From assembly GCF_003721225.1 (NCBI RefSeq), contig NZ_RIZI01000173.1, positions 1 through 32,658 on the forward strand: a stretch of 32,658 bases of DNA, read 5' to 3'. The stretch is from Acidithiobacillus sulfuriphilus. Lineage in GTDB: Bacteria > Pseudomonadota > Gammaproteobacteria > Acidithiobacillales > Acidithiobacillaceae. This document shows, one piece after another, positions 24,160 to 32,658 of this stretch (its first letter is position 1; every line of letters starts with the position of its first letter). A program made the position numbers and the translations under genes. Below the pieces are notes generated by a model. That model was given only the letters and a program-made list of their open reading frames with translations. It did no database searches and was not told where the DNA came from.

Positions 24160-25284
24160 TTAGAAACCCATCCGCTCGACGAAGTCCTTGACCTTGTCCC
24201 ACCAGCGATGCTGCTGGGGATGCTGCTCGGCATTGCCGGCGTCCTGCTCAAACTCCTCCAGGAGTTCCTTCTGCCGCGCCGAAAGCTTTACCGGCACCTC
24301 GACGGCAATCCGGCAATACAGGTCGCCGGCCACCTTGCTGCGCACCCCTTTGATGCCCTTGCCGCGGAGGCGGAAGACGTTGCCGGACTGGGTGCCCGGC
24401 GCGATCTGCACCTTCGCCCGCCCCGTCAAGGTGGGTACCTCCATCTCCCCTCCCAGAGCCACCCTGGCAAAGCTCACCGGCACTTCGCAGTGCAGGTCAT
24501 CCCCTTCGCGCTCGAAAAGGGGATGGGGCTTGACCCGTATTTGAATATAGAGATCTCCGGCCGGCGCGCCCCGTTCACCCGCATCGCCTTCGCCACTGAG
24601 GCGAATCCGGTCGCCGGTGTCCACGCCGGCGGGGACCTTCACCACCAACTCGCGCATCTTGCGCACCCGGCCATGCCCCTGGCAGGCCGCGCAGGGGTTG
24701 GTCACGACCTTGCCGCTGCCGCCACAGGTGGGACAGGTGCGCGTCACCGAGAAAAAACCCTGCATCATCCGTACCTGGCCCCGGCCGCCGCAGGCCGCGC
24801 AGGTCTCCGAACTGCTCCCCGGCGCAGCACCGCTGCCATGGCAGACCTCGCAGAGCGCGGAACCGGGAATCTGGATGGTGACCTCCTTGCCCACCGCGGC
24901 CTCTTCCAGGGTCAGGTCCAGATCATAGCGCAGGTCCGTGCCGCGGGCCGCTTGCTGGCCGCCAAAACCCCGGCCAAAGGCCTGCTCGAAAAGATCGCCA
25001 AAGACATCGCCAAAGCCGCCAAAACCGGAAAATCCAGCACCGCCGCCGCCACCGCCCGCGCCTACGCCCGCGTGACCAAACTGATCATAGGCCTGACGTT
25101 TTTCCGCATCGGCCAGCACTTCGTAGGCCTCGCTGATCTCCTTGAAGCGTTCTTCCGCCTCGGCATCCCCGTTATTGCGATCGGGATGGTAACGCATGGC
25201 CAGGCGCCGGTAGGATTTTTTGATCTCCTCATCGCTGGCCGTGCGGGTGATTTCCAGAATTTCGTAATAATCCCTTTTCGCCAT
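24160..25284 (-). CDS. dnaJ: Chaperone protein DnaJ
   Basis: DnaJ is the Hsp40 partner that stimulates the DnaK ATPase and hands over clients. The 374-residue protein has the J domain with HPD at 33-35, a glycine/phenylalanine-rich linker at about 73-107 and the zinc domain with four CxxC pairs (Cys145/148, 163/166, 185/188, 199/202). The C-terminal client-binding domains complete a full type I DnaJ. It lies 138 bases after dnaK across two hairpins, and dapB begins two bases after its stop. The ribosome site is weak (GGA at seven bases). Confidence 0.98.
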   Translation of the reverse strand: MAKRDYYEILEITRTASDEEIKKSYRRLAMRYHPDRNNGDAEAEERFKEISEAYEVLADAEKRQAYDQFGHAGVGAGGGGGGAGFSGFGGFGDVFGDLFEQAFGRGFGGQQAARGTDLRYDLDLTLEEAAVGKEVTIQIPGSALCEVCHGSGAAPGSSSETCAACGGRGQVRMMQGFFSVTRTCPTCGGSGKVVTNPCAACQGHGRVRKMRELVVKVPAGVDTGDRIRLSGEGDAGERGAPAGDLYIQIRVKPHPLFEREGDDLHCEVPVSFARVALGGEMEVPTLTGRAKVQIAPGTQSGNVFRLRGKGIKGVRSKVAGDLYCRIAVEVPVKLSARQKELLEEFEQDAGNAEQHPQQHRWWDKVKDFVERMGF

Positions 25285-25309
25285 CGTTATTCCATATACC
25301 CTTGATTCC

Positions 25310-25355
25310 GCAGCGGGCGAAGCCGTTTTTTTCTCCGGAGCCCCCCGCCCGCTGC
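25310..25355 (-). promoter_or_regulatory. 10-base-pair hairpin ahead of dnaJ
   Basis: GCAGCGGGCG (25310-25319 on plus) and CGCCCGCTGC (25346-25355) form a perfect 10-base inverted repeat around 26 bases, including a run of seven T on the plus strand (A on the transcript). It ends about 25 bases before the dnaJ start. There is no T-run on the transcript side, so it is not a simple terminator. Confidence 0.6.
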
Positions 25356-25372
25356 CGTTAGGACCAAACAGG

Positions 25373-25407
25373 CCAGGGGGTCAGGATCCGCGACCCTGCC
25401 CCCCTGG
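25373..25407 (-). promoter_or_regulatory. Hairpin after dnaK
   Basis: CCAGGGGG (25373-25380) pairs with CCCCCTGG (25400-25407); inside, after a one-by-one mismatch, CAGG pairs with CCTG around a nine-base loop. It starts 15 bases after the dnaK stop codon. It may protect the dnaK message or reduce read-through into dnaJ. Confidence 0.65.
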
Positions 25408-25422
25408 CATTGACCCGAAAAA

Positions 25423-27318
25423 TCACTTCTTGTCGACCTCCTCGAACTCCGCTTCGACGACATCGTCCGCCTTGCCCTGCTGCCCCCCAGAGGGCTCCGC
25501 CTGGGCTTGGCTGGCGGCATGTTCCAGAAAGCCCTGCATGGCCGCCATGAGCGTCGCCACGGCACCCTTGATGGCGGCGACATCCTCACCCTTGGCCGTC
25601 TCCTCCACCCCGGCGATGGCCTCGCTCAGCTTGGCCTTGTCGGCCTCGGCGGCGTTGCCGTGCTCCTCCAGGGCCTTCCGCGCACCATGAACGCTGGCGT
25701 CGGCCTCGTTGCGCGCCTCGATGAGCTCGCGGGCCTTTTTGTCATCGGCGGCGTGGGCCTCGGCCTCCTGGATCATGCGCTGGATCTCCGCTTCCGAGAG
25801 GCCGGAACTGGCGGTGATCTTGATGGACTGCTCTTTGCCGGTCTGGTTGTCTTTCGCCGAGACATGCAGGATGCCGTTGGCGTCAATGTCGAAAGTCACC
25901 TCGATCTGCGGCATGCCGCGGGGGGCGGAGGGAATATCCGCCAGATCGAAACGAGCCAGGGACTTGTTGTCCCGGGCCAATTCGCGCTCCCCCTGAAGCA
26001 CGTGGACCGTCACCGCCGACTGATTGTCCTCCGCCGTGGAGAAGATCTGCGACTTGCGGGTGGGAATGGTGGTGTTCTTCTCGATGAGCTTGGTCATCAC
26101 GCCGCCCAGGGTCTCGATGCCCAGAGACAGGGGCGTAACGTCCATGAGCAATACGTCCTTCTTGACTCCCGAGAGCACCGCCCCCTGAATGGCCGCGCCG
26201 ATGGCCACGGCCTCGTCGGGATTCACGTCCTTGCGCGGCTCCTGGCCGAAGAAATCCTTGACCCGTTCCTGCACCTTGGGCATACGGGTCTGACCGCCCA
26301 CCAGGATCACGTCGGTGATCTGGCTGGTGGAGAGATTGGCGTCCTTGATGGCCACCCGGCAGGGCGCCATGCTGCGATCGATCAGGTCCTCCACCAGGGA
26401 CTCCAGCTTGGCCCGGGTCAGCTTCATGTTCAGGTGCTTGGGGCCCGACTGGTCGGCGGTGATGAAGGGCAGATTGACATCGGTCTGCTGCGCGGAGGAC
26501 AGCTCGATCTTGGCCTTTTCCGCGGCTTCCTTGAGGCGCTGCATGGCCAGCCGGTCGGAGCGCAGGTCGATACCGGCGTCTTTCTTGAACTCATCGGCCA
26601 GGTAGTTGATGACCCGGCTGTCGAAGTCACCGCCACCCAGGAATGTGTCACCGTTGGTGGACAGCACCTCGAACTGATGCTCCCCCTCCATCTCGGCAAT
26701 TTCGATGATGGAGATGTCAAAGGTGCCGCCGCCCAGGTCATACACGGAGATCTTGCTGTCACCGGGCTTTTTGTCTTCGCCAAAGGCCAGCGCGGCGGCA
26801 GTGGGCTCGTTGATGATGCGTTTCACATCCAGACCCGCAATGCGGCCGGCATCCTTGGTGGCCTGGCGCTGGGCGTCGTTGAAATAGGCCGGCACGGTAA
26901 TGACCGCTTCCGTCACGGTCTCGCCCAGATAATCCTCGGCGGTCTTCTTCATTTTTTGCAGGATATACGCCGAGACCTGCTGCGGAGAGTAGCGCTTGCC
27001 GCGCACCTCCACCCAGGCATCGCCGTTGTCGGCCTTGACGATGGAATAAGGCACGTGCTTGAGGTCCTTTTGCACTTCGGCGTCGTCATATTTACGGCCG
27101 ATCAGGCGCTTGACCTCATAAACCGTGTTTTCGGGGTTGGTCACCGCCTGGCGCTTGGCCGCCTCGCCCACCAGCACTTCGCCCTCTTCGCTAAAGGCGA
27201 CGATGGACGGCGTCGTGCGCTTGCCTTCGCTATTCTCCACCACCTTGACCTTGTCGCCTTCCATCACCGCGACGCAGGAATTCGTGGTGCCCAAATCAAT
27301 ACCGATTACCTTGCCCAT
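25423..27318 (-). CDS. dnaK: Molecular chaperone DnaK (Hsp70)
   Basis: DnaK binds exposed hydrophobic segments of proteins in ATP-controlled cycles, with DnaJ and GrpE. The 631-residue length is standard. The ATPase domain opens [16 protein letters not shown] and has [12 protein letters not shown]. The linker and substrate domain follow from about 385, and the C-terminus ends EEVDKK, the usual acidic tail. AGGAG lies seven bases before the ATG. GrpE is 71 bases upstream. Confidence 0.99.
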   Translation of the reverse strand: MGKVIGIDLGTTNSCVAVMEGDKVKVVENSEGKRTTPSIVAFSEEGEVLVGEAAKRQAVTNPENTVYEVKRLIGRKYDDAEVQKDLKHVPYSIVKADNGDAWVEVRGKRYSPQQVSAYILQKMKKTAEDYLGETVTEAVITVPAYFNDAQRQATKDAGRIAGLDVKRIINEPTAAALAFGEDKKPGDSKISVYDLGGGTFDISIIEIAEMEGEHQFEVLSTNGDTFLGGGDFDSRVINYLADEFKKDAGIDLRSDRLAMQRLKEAAEKAKIELSSAQQTDVNLPFITADQSGPKHLNMKLTRAKLESLVEDLIDRSMAPCRVAIKDANLSTSQITDVILVGGQTRMPKVQERVKDFFGQEPRKDVNPDEAVAIGAAIQGAVLSGVKKDVLLMDVTPLSLGIETLGGVMTKLIEKNTTIPTRKSQIFSTAEDNQSAVTVHVLQGERELARDNKSLARFDLADIPSAPRGMPQIEVTFDIDANGILHVSAKDNQTGKEQSIKITASSGLSEAEIQRMIQEAEAHAADDKKARELIEARNEADASVHGARKALEEHGNAAEADKAKLSEAIAGVEETAKGEDVAAIKGAVATLMAAMQGFLEHAASQAQAEPSGGQQGKADDVVEAEFEEVDKK

Positions 27319-27389
27319 ATCATTGCTCCTATGCGTATCCTAAAGAGTCGATGCCTGTATTCAATCGCTGGCCATGCCTTCGGCAGCCT

Positions 27390-27902
27390 TCATTCGGACG
27401 GTTTGGCCGCCTTGGAGACCGACACCATGGACGGCCGCAGCAGGCGATCACTCATCAAATAGCCCTTTTGATGCACCGCCAATATCCGATTGGCCTCGCC
27501 CTGCCCCTCCACCATGGCGATGGCCTGATGCAGGTGCGGGTCGAAACGGCCCTCGCCCACTTCAATGGGGGCGATGCCGGCCTTTGCCAAGGCCTGCAGC
27601 AAGAGTTTTAGCGTATTCTCCACGCCCTGGCGCAGTTGCGCTACTGCATCCGCCCCTTCAACGGGGCTTTCCAGGGCCATTTCCAGGCTATCGACGACGG
27701 GGAGAAGTTCGCGGGCAAAACGATCCACGGCATATTTGTGGGCGTCTTCAATCTGCTTTTCATAACGCTTGCGTTGGTTGTCCGCATCCGCCACGGCCCG
27801 CAAATAGGCCTCCCAGTTTTGCTGGGCCTTTTCTTCCCAGGATACCACCGCCTCCGGGACGGGTTCGGAGCTCTCTGCGCCTGGTTTCTCTTCTTCGTTC
27901 AT
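27390..27902 (-). CDS. grpE: Nucleotide exchange factor GrpE
   Basis: GrpE releases ADP from DnaK. The 170-residue protein has an acidic N-terminus, a long coiled-coil helix (about 25-105) with AVADADNQRKRYEKQ, and the beta domain with GEGRFDPHLHQAIAM and GYLMSDRLLRPSMVSVSK at the end. These are clear GrpE signatures. A GAGGTGGA lies upstream of the ATG. It lies between hrcA (72 bases upstream) and dnaK. Confidence 0.97.
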   Translation of the reverse strand: MNEEEKPGAESSEPVPEAVVSWEEKAQQNWEAYLRAVADADNQRKRYEKQIEDAHKYAVDRFARELLPVVDSLEMALESPVEGADAVAQLRQGVENTLKLLLQALAKAGIAPIEVGEGRFDPHLHQAIAMVEGQGEANRILAVHQKGYLMSDRLLRPSMVSVSKAAKPSE

Positions 27903-27974
27903 AAGATTTCATCCACCTCGCCGTTGCAAGTCTTTGCAGATATGGGGAAGCCCATCGCACTTTTCAAGCGCTGC

Positions 27975-29009
27975 TCAGGAAGGCAGCGACAGGGCATGGC
28001 CGAGCAGCCGGGCGGTGTTATCCACCAGCGGGATGATATCCTGATAGGGCATGCGCATGGGACCGATCACCCCGAGGACACCGGCCACCTCGCCATCCAG
28101 GACATAGGGTGCCGTCACCACGCTGCAGCCGGCCAACGGCGCAAAACCAGATTCGCTCCCCACAAAGATACGCACACCGCTGCCGAGCATGCTGGCATCG
28201 AGCAGATTCACCAGGTCGCGCTTGCGATGCACGGCCTCCAGCAGCTCGCGCAGACGCTCGCCGCCCGCCAGATCGGGCAGATCCAAAAGCTGGAACTCGC
28301 CCTCGATGAGCATGCGTTGCTGATCCATCTCCAGCATGTCCTCCCCCAGCTCCATGGCGCTGCGCAAAATGAGGTCCATTTCGTGGCGCGACTGGCGCAA
28401 TTCCCGGTGCAGGCTCTGGGTGACCTCGTGGAGGGGTTTGCCGGTGAAGGTGGCATTGAAAAAGTTCGCCGCCTGCACCAACTCCCCGGCGCCCATGGGG
28501 CGATCGGTGTGGATCAGCCGGTTTTCCACCTCGCCCTTGTCGGTAACGAGAATGGCGAGAATCTGGCGTTCGCGCACGGCGATGAAATCGACATGGCGCA
28601 GAATACGCATGGCCCGCCGGGGGACGCGGACAAAGCCGGCCATGTGGGTCAGCTCGGAAAGCACGACGGTAGCCGCGTGGAGTACCTGATCCGCATCCGG
28701 GGCGTGGGCGCCGATGCGGCGCAGGAGGAGTTGACTGGATGCGACGGAAAGGGGCACCAGATGGAGCAGGGCATCAATAAAAAAACGGTATCCCAGGTCG
28801 GTGGGAACCCGTCCCGCTGAGGTATGCGGGGCGCAGAGATAGCCTTCATCTTCCAGATCCGCCATCACGTTGCGGACCGTCGCGGCACTCACGTTCAGCC
28901 CGGCGTCGCGCGCCAACTGGCGACTCCCTACCGGCTGGCCATCGGCGATATAGCTTTCCACCAAGGCTTTCAGTAAATGACGTGCGCGTGCGTCCATGGC
29001 TGTGGACAT
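27975..29009 (-). CDS. hrcA: Heat-inducible transcription repressor HrcA
   Basis: HrcA binds the CIRCE operator and represses chaperone genes until heat titrates its GroEL partner. The protein is about 344 residues: the winged-helix region opens RHLLKALVESYIADGQPVGS and has SAATVRNVMADLEDEGYL, then the GAF-like dimer region and a C-terminal VVTAPYVLDGEVAGVLGVIGP segment. Start choices are a TTG at 29015, the ATG at 29009 chosen here, and an ATG at 28997. Its own CIRCE site lies upstream, so it represses itself. It leads the hrcA-grpE-dnaK-dnaJ run. Confidence 0.95.
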   Translation of the reverse strand: MSTAMDARARHLLKALVESYIADGQPVGSRQLARDAGLNVSAATVRNVMADLEDEGYLCAPHTSAGRVPTDLGYRFFIDALLHLVPLSVASSQLLLRRIGAHAPDADQVLHAATVVLSELTHMAGFVRVPRRAMRILRHVDFIAVRERQILAILVTDKGEVENRLIHTDRPMGAGELVQAANFFNATFTGKPLHEVTQSLHRELRQSRHEMDLILRSAMELGEDMLEMDQQRMLIEGEFQLLDLPDLAGGERLRELLEAVHRKRDLVNLLDASMLGSGVRIFVGSESGFAPLAGCSVVTAPYVLDGEVAGVLGVIGPMRMPYQDIIPLVDNTARLLGHALSLPS

Positions 29010-29048
29010 TCTCAAAAGATCCCCCGCATTGGCTTTGCCCGCCCGCTT

Positions 29049-29075
29049 CTGGCACTCCTTAATGGAGAGTGCTAG
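29049..29075 (-). promoter_or_regulatory. CIRCE operator for HrcA
   Basis: On the minus strand CTAGCACTC, nine bases, then GAGTGCCAG. The consensus is TTAGCACTC-N9-GAGTGCTAA, so the seven-base core of the first half and the GAGTGC of the second are kept, with changes only at the outer edges. It lies 40 bases before the hrcA start and contains the candidate -10 in its spacer. Confidence 0.9.
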
Positions 29076-29086
29076 TAATTTAGCAA
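29058..29086 (-). promoter_or_regulatory. Candidate vegetative promoter inside CIRCE
   Basis: On the minus strand, -35 TTGCTA (29086-29081) and a weak -10 ATTAAG (29063-29058) are 17 bases apart; the -10 lies in the nine-base CIRCE spacer, so a bound repressor would block it. I saw no sigma-32 consensus nearby. Confidence 0.45.
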
Positions 29087-29113
29087 AAAACGCCCAGCAC
29101 GCAAAGCGTGCTG
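29085..29113 (-). terminator. Terminator of rpmB-rpmG
   Basis: On the minus strand, CAGCACGC (29113-29106) and GCGTGCTG (29102-29095) form a perfect eight-base stem around TTT, then GGCG and six T (29090-29085). It is the strongest terminator in the region. Its T-run overlaps the -35 of the hrcA promoter. Confidence 0.85.
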
Positions 29114-29182
29114 ATGATAAGGCAGGGAGGGAAAGCCGACGGCGGGATGCCCGCGGACAGATGAACCGCCAGCAAAGGCCAG

Positions 29183-29203
29183 GCAGGATCGGCCCGACCC
29201 TGC
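29183..29203 (-). terminator. Secondary hairpin after rpmG
   Basis: GCAGG-x-TCGG and CCGA-x-CCTGC make a near-perfect 21-base palindrome, with one G-U pair in the RNA, 14 bases after the rpmG stop. No T-run follows, so it may protect the 3' end or act as a weak first stop before the main terminator. Confidence 0.4.
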
Positions 29204-29217
29204 AAGCTCTGGAAACC

Positions 29218-29373
29218 TTACTTGATTTTATCTTCCCGATACATCACGTGCTTGCGCACCTTGGGGTCGAATTTCTTCATCTCCAGCTTTTCCGGCTTGG
29301 TCTTCTTGTTTTTGGTGGTCGTGTAGAAGTGACCGGTACCGGCCGTAGACACAAGCTTGATCTTGTCACGCAT
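29218..29373 (-). CDS. rpmG: 50S ribosomal protein L33
   Basis: L33 is a small protein of the large ribosomal subunit. The 51-residue sequence [20 protein letters not shown] with [21 protein letters not shown] is the standard form. It has no CxxC pairs, so it is the zinc-free type. GAGGAG lies before the ATG; an upstream frame inside rpmB is not coding. It follows rpmB by ten bases. Confidence 0.98.
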   Translation of the reverse strand: MRDKIKLVSTAGTGHFYTTTKNKKTKPEKLEMKKFDPKVRKHVMYREDKIK

Positions 29374-29383
29374 GGCAGTCTCC

Positions 29384-29620
29384 TCAGACCTTCTCGCCGG
29401 CGGCTCGCAGATCCGCGAGGACCACGTCGATGCCTTTCTTGTCAATGGTGCGGATCGCCTTGGTGCTCACCCGCAAACGCACCCAGCGGTTCTCGCTTTC
29501 CACCCAGAAGCGGTGGTACTGCAGGTTGGGCAGGAAACGGCGGCGCGTCTTGTTGTTGGCATGGGAGACGTTGTTCCCGGCCATGGGCTTCTTGCCCGTT
29601 ACGCAACATACTCTGGACAT
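29384..29620 (-). CDS. rpmB: 50S ribosomal protein L28
   Basis: L28 is a large-subunit ribosomal protein. The 78-residue sequence begins [20 protein letters not shown] and continues [17 protein letters not shown], the usual L28 pattern without a zinc site. The SD is a G-rich GGGGGGAT eight bases before the ATG and partly pairs with CCCC upstream (29642-29645), so the leader may fold over the start. It is first in rpmB-rpmG, a conserved pair. Confidence 0.98.
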   Translation of the reverse strand: MSRVCCVTGKKPMAGNNVSHANNKTRRRFLPNLQYHRFWVESENRWVRLRVSTKAIRTIDKKGIDVVLADLRAAGEKV

Positions 29621-29648
29621 GGGATAATCCCCCCTGAAAAAGGGGCAC

Positions 29649-29678
29649 TTTATACCACAGCCATGGCCCTTTCGCCAA
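29649..29678 (-). promoter_or_regulatory. Candidate promoter for rpmB-rpmG
   Basis: On the minus strand, -35 TTGGCG (29678-29673), 18 bases, then -10 TATAAA (29654-29649). Transcription would start near 29642, leaving a leader of about 22 to 28 bases. It lies in the 164-base divergent gap with metG. Confidence 0.55.
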
Positions 29679-29784
29679 GCACGGCTTTTGCCCCCTTGGC
29701 GCGCGGGCCGGGCCAGCCTCATCCTCCGGCCATGGCTTCCTCCGCATTGCCTGACCCATGGCCCTGCTGTTACTTTATCCTCCC

Positions 29785-31800
29785 ATGAAAAGACGCCTAC
29801 TGGTAACCAGCGCCCTGCCCTATGCCAACGGGCCCATTCACCTCGGTCATCTGGTCGAATACGTCCAGACCGACATCTGGGTACGCTATCATCGCCTGCG
29901 CGGCCATGACTGCGTGTATGTCTGTGCCGACGACGCCCATGGCACGCCCATCATGCTCCGCGCCCAAAGCGAGGGCATCGCCCCCGAGGCCCTGATTGGT
30001 CGCATGCATGCCGAGCATCTGCGCGACTTTACGGGTTTCGGGATCGGCTTCGACCTCTACTACAGCACCCATTCGCCGGAAAATATCGAGATCTCCCAGG
30101 AGATCTACCGCCGTCTCCGGGCCGCCGGGCACATCCGGGTGCGGGAGATCGAGCAGGCCTATGATGCCGTGGCCGGAATTTTTCTGCCCGATCGCTTCAT
30201 CCGCGGCACCTGCCCGCGCTGCGGCGCGGCGGATCAATACGGCGACAGTTGCGAAGCCTGCGGCGCCACCTACAGCCCTACGGATCTCATCAACCCCGTT
30301 TCCGCCGTCTCGGGTGCGGTACCGGAACGGCGCCACTCCGAACACTATTTCTTCCGTCTGGCGGACTTCACGGCCTTCCTGCAGTCCTGGATCCATAGCG
30401 GCGTCCTCCAGGAAGAAGTGGCCAAAAAGCTCGACGAGTGGTTCGGCGCCGGCTTGAGCGACTGGGATATCAGCCGCGATGCGCCGTACTTCGGCATCGA
30501 GATCCCCGATGCGCCCGGCAAGTTCTTCTACGTCTGGCTCGATGCCCTGCCCGGCTACATGGCGGCCACCCGCAAATGGTGCGCCGATCACGGGCGGGAT
30601 TTTGCCGACTATTGGGGTGCCGCTGCCCAGGGCACCGAGGTCTACCACTTCATCGGCAAGGACATCATCTACTTCCACGGCCTGTTCTGGCCGGCCATGC
30701 TCAAGGGCGCGGGCTACCGGCTGCCCACCGGGGTCTTCGCCCACGGCCACCTCACCGTCAATGGCGCCAAGATGAGCAAGTCCCGGGGGACTTCCATCAC
30801 CGCCGGCCAGTATCTGGGTCACCTCAACCCCGAATACCTGCGCTACTACATTGCCGCCAAGCTCAACAGCCACGTGGAAGACATCGACCTCAACCTGGAG
30901 GACTTCCAGCAGCGGGTCAACAGCGATCTGGTGGGCAAGGTGGTCAACCTCGCCTCGCGGGCGGCAGGGTTCATCCAACGCCATTTTGGCGGGCGCTTGG
31001 CCGCAGATCTGGCTGAGGATCAGACTTTTTATCAGTCCCTCTGCCAACGCCGGGAGGAGATTGGGCAGGCCTATGCCGAACGCGAGTACGGCAGGGCCAT
31101 GCGCGAGATCATGGCCGTGGCCGACGAGGTCAACGCCTACGTGGATCGCAACGCCCCCTGGCTGCTGGCCAAAGATACGCAACGCCATGCCGACCTGCAC
31201 CGCGTCAGCACGGTCATACTCAATGGCTTTCGCCTACTGGTCACGCTCCTCAGCCCGGTCCTGCCGCGCCTGACGGCCGACGCCATGACCTTCCTCCAAT
31301 CCCGGAATGATTGGGAGGGGCTGGATCAGCCGCTCCTGAACCACTCCATTCAACCCTATCAACATCTCCTGCAGCGCATGGAAAAGACCCAGGTGGACGC
31401 CTTGATCCAGACACCGACAGAAAGCCCCCAAACCCCCGCCACGCCGGCTCCGGCCCCCCGTAGCGAGGCATCGCCCACCCTCTCCATCGAGGATTTTGCC
31501 AAGGTGGACCTGCGCATTGCGCGCATCGCCGCCGCCGAGGCGGTGGAAGGCGCCGATAAATTGCTCAAACTCACCCTCGACCTGGGCGATGAGACCCGCA
31601 CCGTATTTGCCGGGATCAAGAGCGCCTACCCACCGGAACCCCTGGTGGGTAGGCTGACGGTGATGGTGGCCAATCTCGCCCCGCGCAAGATGCGTTTCGG
31701 CCTTTCCGAAGGCATGGTGCTGGCCGCCAGCGGTCCCGCGGGAGGACCCTTTCTACTCGCGCCCGACTCCGGTGCCCAGCCCGGCATGCGCGTCAAGTAG
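29785..31800 (+). CDS. metG: Methionyl-tRNA synthetase
   Basis: MetG charges tRNA-Met, including the initiator. The 671-residue protein has the class I HIGH region as [14 protein letters not shown] near 10-23, a zinc knuckle with Cys143, Cys146, Cys156 and Cys159, KMSKS at 329-333, an anticodon-binding helical domain and a C-terminal EMAPII-like tRNA-binding domain (from about 565, [11 protein letters not shown]). This is the full dimeric bacterial form. The ATG at 29785 directly precedes the catalytic domain; an in-frame ATG at 29758 would add nine residues, and neither has a clear ribosome site. It ends 38 bases from the convergent DAHP synthase gene. Confidence 0.98.
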   Translation: MKRRLLVTSALPYANGPIHLGHLVEYVQTDIWVRYHRLRGHDCVYVCADDAHGTPIMLRAQSEGIAPEALIGRMHAEHLRDFTGFGIGFDLYYSTHSPENIEISQEIYRRLRAAGHIRVREIEQAYDAVAGIFLPDRFIRGTCPRCGAADQYGDSCEACGATYSPTDLINPVSAVSGAVPERRHSEHYFFRLADFTAFLQSWIHSGVLQEEVAKKLDEWFGAGLSDWDISRDAPYFGIEIPDAPGKFFYVWLDALPGYMAATRKWCADHGRDFADYWGAAAQGTEVYHFIGKDIIYFHGLFWPAMLKGAGYRLPTGVFAHGHLTVNGAKMSKSRGTSITAGQYLGHLNPEYLRYYIAAKLNSHVEDIDLNLEDFQQRVNSDLVGKVVNLASRAAGFIQRHFGGRLAADLAEDQTFYQSLCQRREEIGQAYAEREYGRAMREIMAVADEVNAYVDRNAPWLLAKDTQRHADLHRVSTVILNGFRLLVTLLSPVLPRLTADAMTFLQSRNDWEGLDQPLLNHSIQPYQHLLQRMEKTQVDALIQTPTESPQTPATPAPAPRSEASPTLSIEDFAKVDLRIARIAAAEAVEGADKLLKLTLDLGDETRTVFAGIKSAYPPEPLVGRLTVMVANLAPRKMRFGLSEGMVLAASGPAGGPFLLAPDSGAQPGMRVK

Positions 31801-31838
31801 GAAGGGGCCAGCCCGCTCTCCCGGGATTGGATTCAGGG

Positions 31839-32658
31839 CTAACCGAGCTGTTCGGCGGCCAGTTGCCGCCGCCGTTCGTAGGTTTCCCTGGCCAGACGGA
31901 TATCCTCCAGGAACCAGGGCAATTCCCGGAGGCGCAGGGCCTGGGGTCCGTCCACCAGGGCTGTGGCCGGATCGGGATGGAAATCGACCAGGATCATGTT
32001 GGCACCCGCCACCACGCCCTGGGCGGTCACATGGAAGATATCCATGATGCCGTCGGGCGTGGCGTCGCGGGAGCCCACCGAGTGGGAGGGATCGATGCAG
32101 ACGGGCATGCGGGTGAGGCGCTTGACCACCGGCACCTGGGCAAAATCGACAAAATTGCGGTGGGGATCACCCAGGTTGGTCTTCATCCCGCGCAAGCCGA
32201 AGATGACCCGGGTATTCCCCTCGGAGGCCAGATACTCCGCGGCGTTCAGGGACTCTTCCAGGGTGATGCCGAAGCCGCGTTTGAGGAGCACCGGGAACTC
32301 CTGCTGCCGGCCCACGGCCTTCAGGAGCTCAAAATTTTGCGTGTTGCGGGTGCCGATCTGCAGCATGACCCCGGTGGGATGGCCGGTGGCGTGGAGGGCC
32401 TCGCGGATCTCGTCCACGTGGGATTCGTGGAGGATCTCCATGGCGACCACGCGGATCCCGTAACGGCCCGCCAGATCGAAGACCCAGGGCAGGCAGGCCT
32501 TGCCGTGCCCCTGGAAGGCGTAGGGACTGGTGCGCGGCTTGTAGGCGCCCATGCGCGTGCAGACCTGCCTGTTGTCGCGCAGGGCCCGCAGCATCTGCTC
32601 CACGTGCTCCGGCGTGTCCACGGCGCAGAGCCCCGCAAAGACCTGCAGGCTGTCCTGG
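31839..32658 (-). CDS. 3-deoxy-7-phosphoheptulonate synthase, type I-beta (partial)
   Basis: DAHP synthase joins phosphoenolpyruvate and erythrose 4-phosphate, opening the shikimate pathway. The 5' end is cut by the window edge; the visible part is about 272 residues and starts QDSLQVFAGLCAVDTPEH. It has KPRTSPYAFQGHG, QIGTRNTQNFELLKAVG, PVLLKRGFG, IDPSHSVGSRD and DFHPDPATALVDGPQAL, the order of the beta (AroG of Bacillus/Thermotoga) family. Several usually fixed residues differ: GPCS reads GLCA, ERG reads LRG, and the metal Glu of VExHP is Asp. It may be a divergent active enzyme or a paralogue. A GTG at 32621 lies inside the conserved domain and is not the start. Confidence 0.85.
   Translation of the reverse strand, partial: QDSLQVFAGLCAVDTPEHVEQMLRALRDNRQVCTRMGAYKPRTSPYAFQGHGKACLPWVFDLAGRYGIRVVAMEILHESHVDEIREALHATGHPTGVMLQIGTRNTQNFELLKAVGRQQEFPVLLKRGFGITLEESLNAAEYLASEGNTRVIFGLRGMKTNLGDPHRNFVDFAQVPVVKRLTRMPVCIDPSHSVGSRDATPDGIMDIFHVTAQGVVAGANMILVDFHPDPATALVDGPQALRLRELPWFLEDIRLARETYERRRQLAAEQLG

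Noticed and set aside
25507..27462. Long antisense open frame (651 codons) over dnaK
   Set aside because: Antisense frames over dnaK are a known annotation artefact; no domain is visible.

Overview
The window is GC-rich, densely packed chromosomal DNA from a proteobacterium. The gene set and order (hrcA-grpE-dnaK-dnaJ-dapB, mrp-dcd, coaBC-dut, radC, ispD-ispF-truD, mfd-serB) fit the gamma/beta-proteobacterial range. A P3A-type proton ATPase, a DsrE-like sulfur protein and a hybrid peroxiredoxin-glutaredoxin next to glutathione reductase suggest an acidophilic sulfur oxidiser such as Acidithiobacillus. That assignment is inference; there is no rRNA or other taxonomic marker here. I see no CRISPR array, tRNA, transposase or prophage. 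The window starts in a run of G that looks like a sequence end and stops inside a DAHP synthase gene.

Layout: (1) 262-3615, minus strand: a MerR-family metal sensor, a CopZ-like metallochaperone and a P-type H+-ATPase, transcribed together from a promoter with the long spacer typical of MerR control. (2) 3648-5956, minus: overlapping truD, ispF and ispD (tRNA pseudouridylation and the MEP isoprenoid pathway). (3) 5979-10576, plus: mfd and serB, overlapping by ATGA. (4) 10623-12926, plus: a promoter and structured leader, the hybrid peroxiredoxin-glutaredoxin, a strong terminator and glutathione reductase, together a glutathione-based peroxide defence module. (5) 13051-13122: a perfect inverted pair of REP sequences (REPIN/BIME) between convergent genes.

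(6) 13177-17605, minus: DUF948 protein, YtxH protein, DsrE-like protein, hpt, mtnP, an APH-family kinase and a HAD hydrolase. mtnP and hpt form a short methylthio-nucleoside/hypoxanthine salvage route. (7) 17659-19459, minus: radC, dgkA and a PAP2 phosphatase, ending in a terminator whose T-run overlaps the next promoter. (8) 19493-21204, plus: coaBC and dut, convergent with dcd across 16 bases. (9) 21221-29086, minus: a CIRCE-controlled co-directional run hrcA-grpE-dnaK-dnaJ-dapB-monooxygenase-mrp-dcd. (10) 29085-29678, minus: rpmB-rpmG with promoter and terminator. (11) 29785-31800, plus: metG. (12) 31839 to the end, minus: a partial, divergent type I-beta DAHP synthase.

Most of the window is housekeeping. 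The parts most worth a second look are the MerR/chaperone/proton-pump operon, the HAD/APH pair beside the REPIN, the IsdG-like monooxygenase inside the heat-shock run, the hairpins in the dnaK-dnaJ gap, and the two places where a terminator is interlocked with the next promoter.
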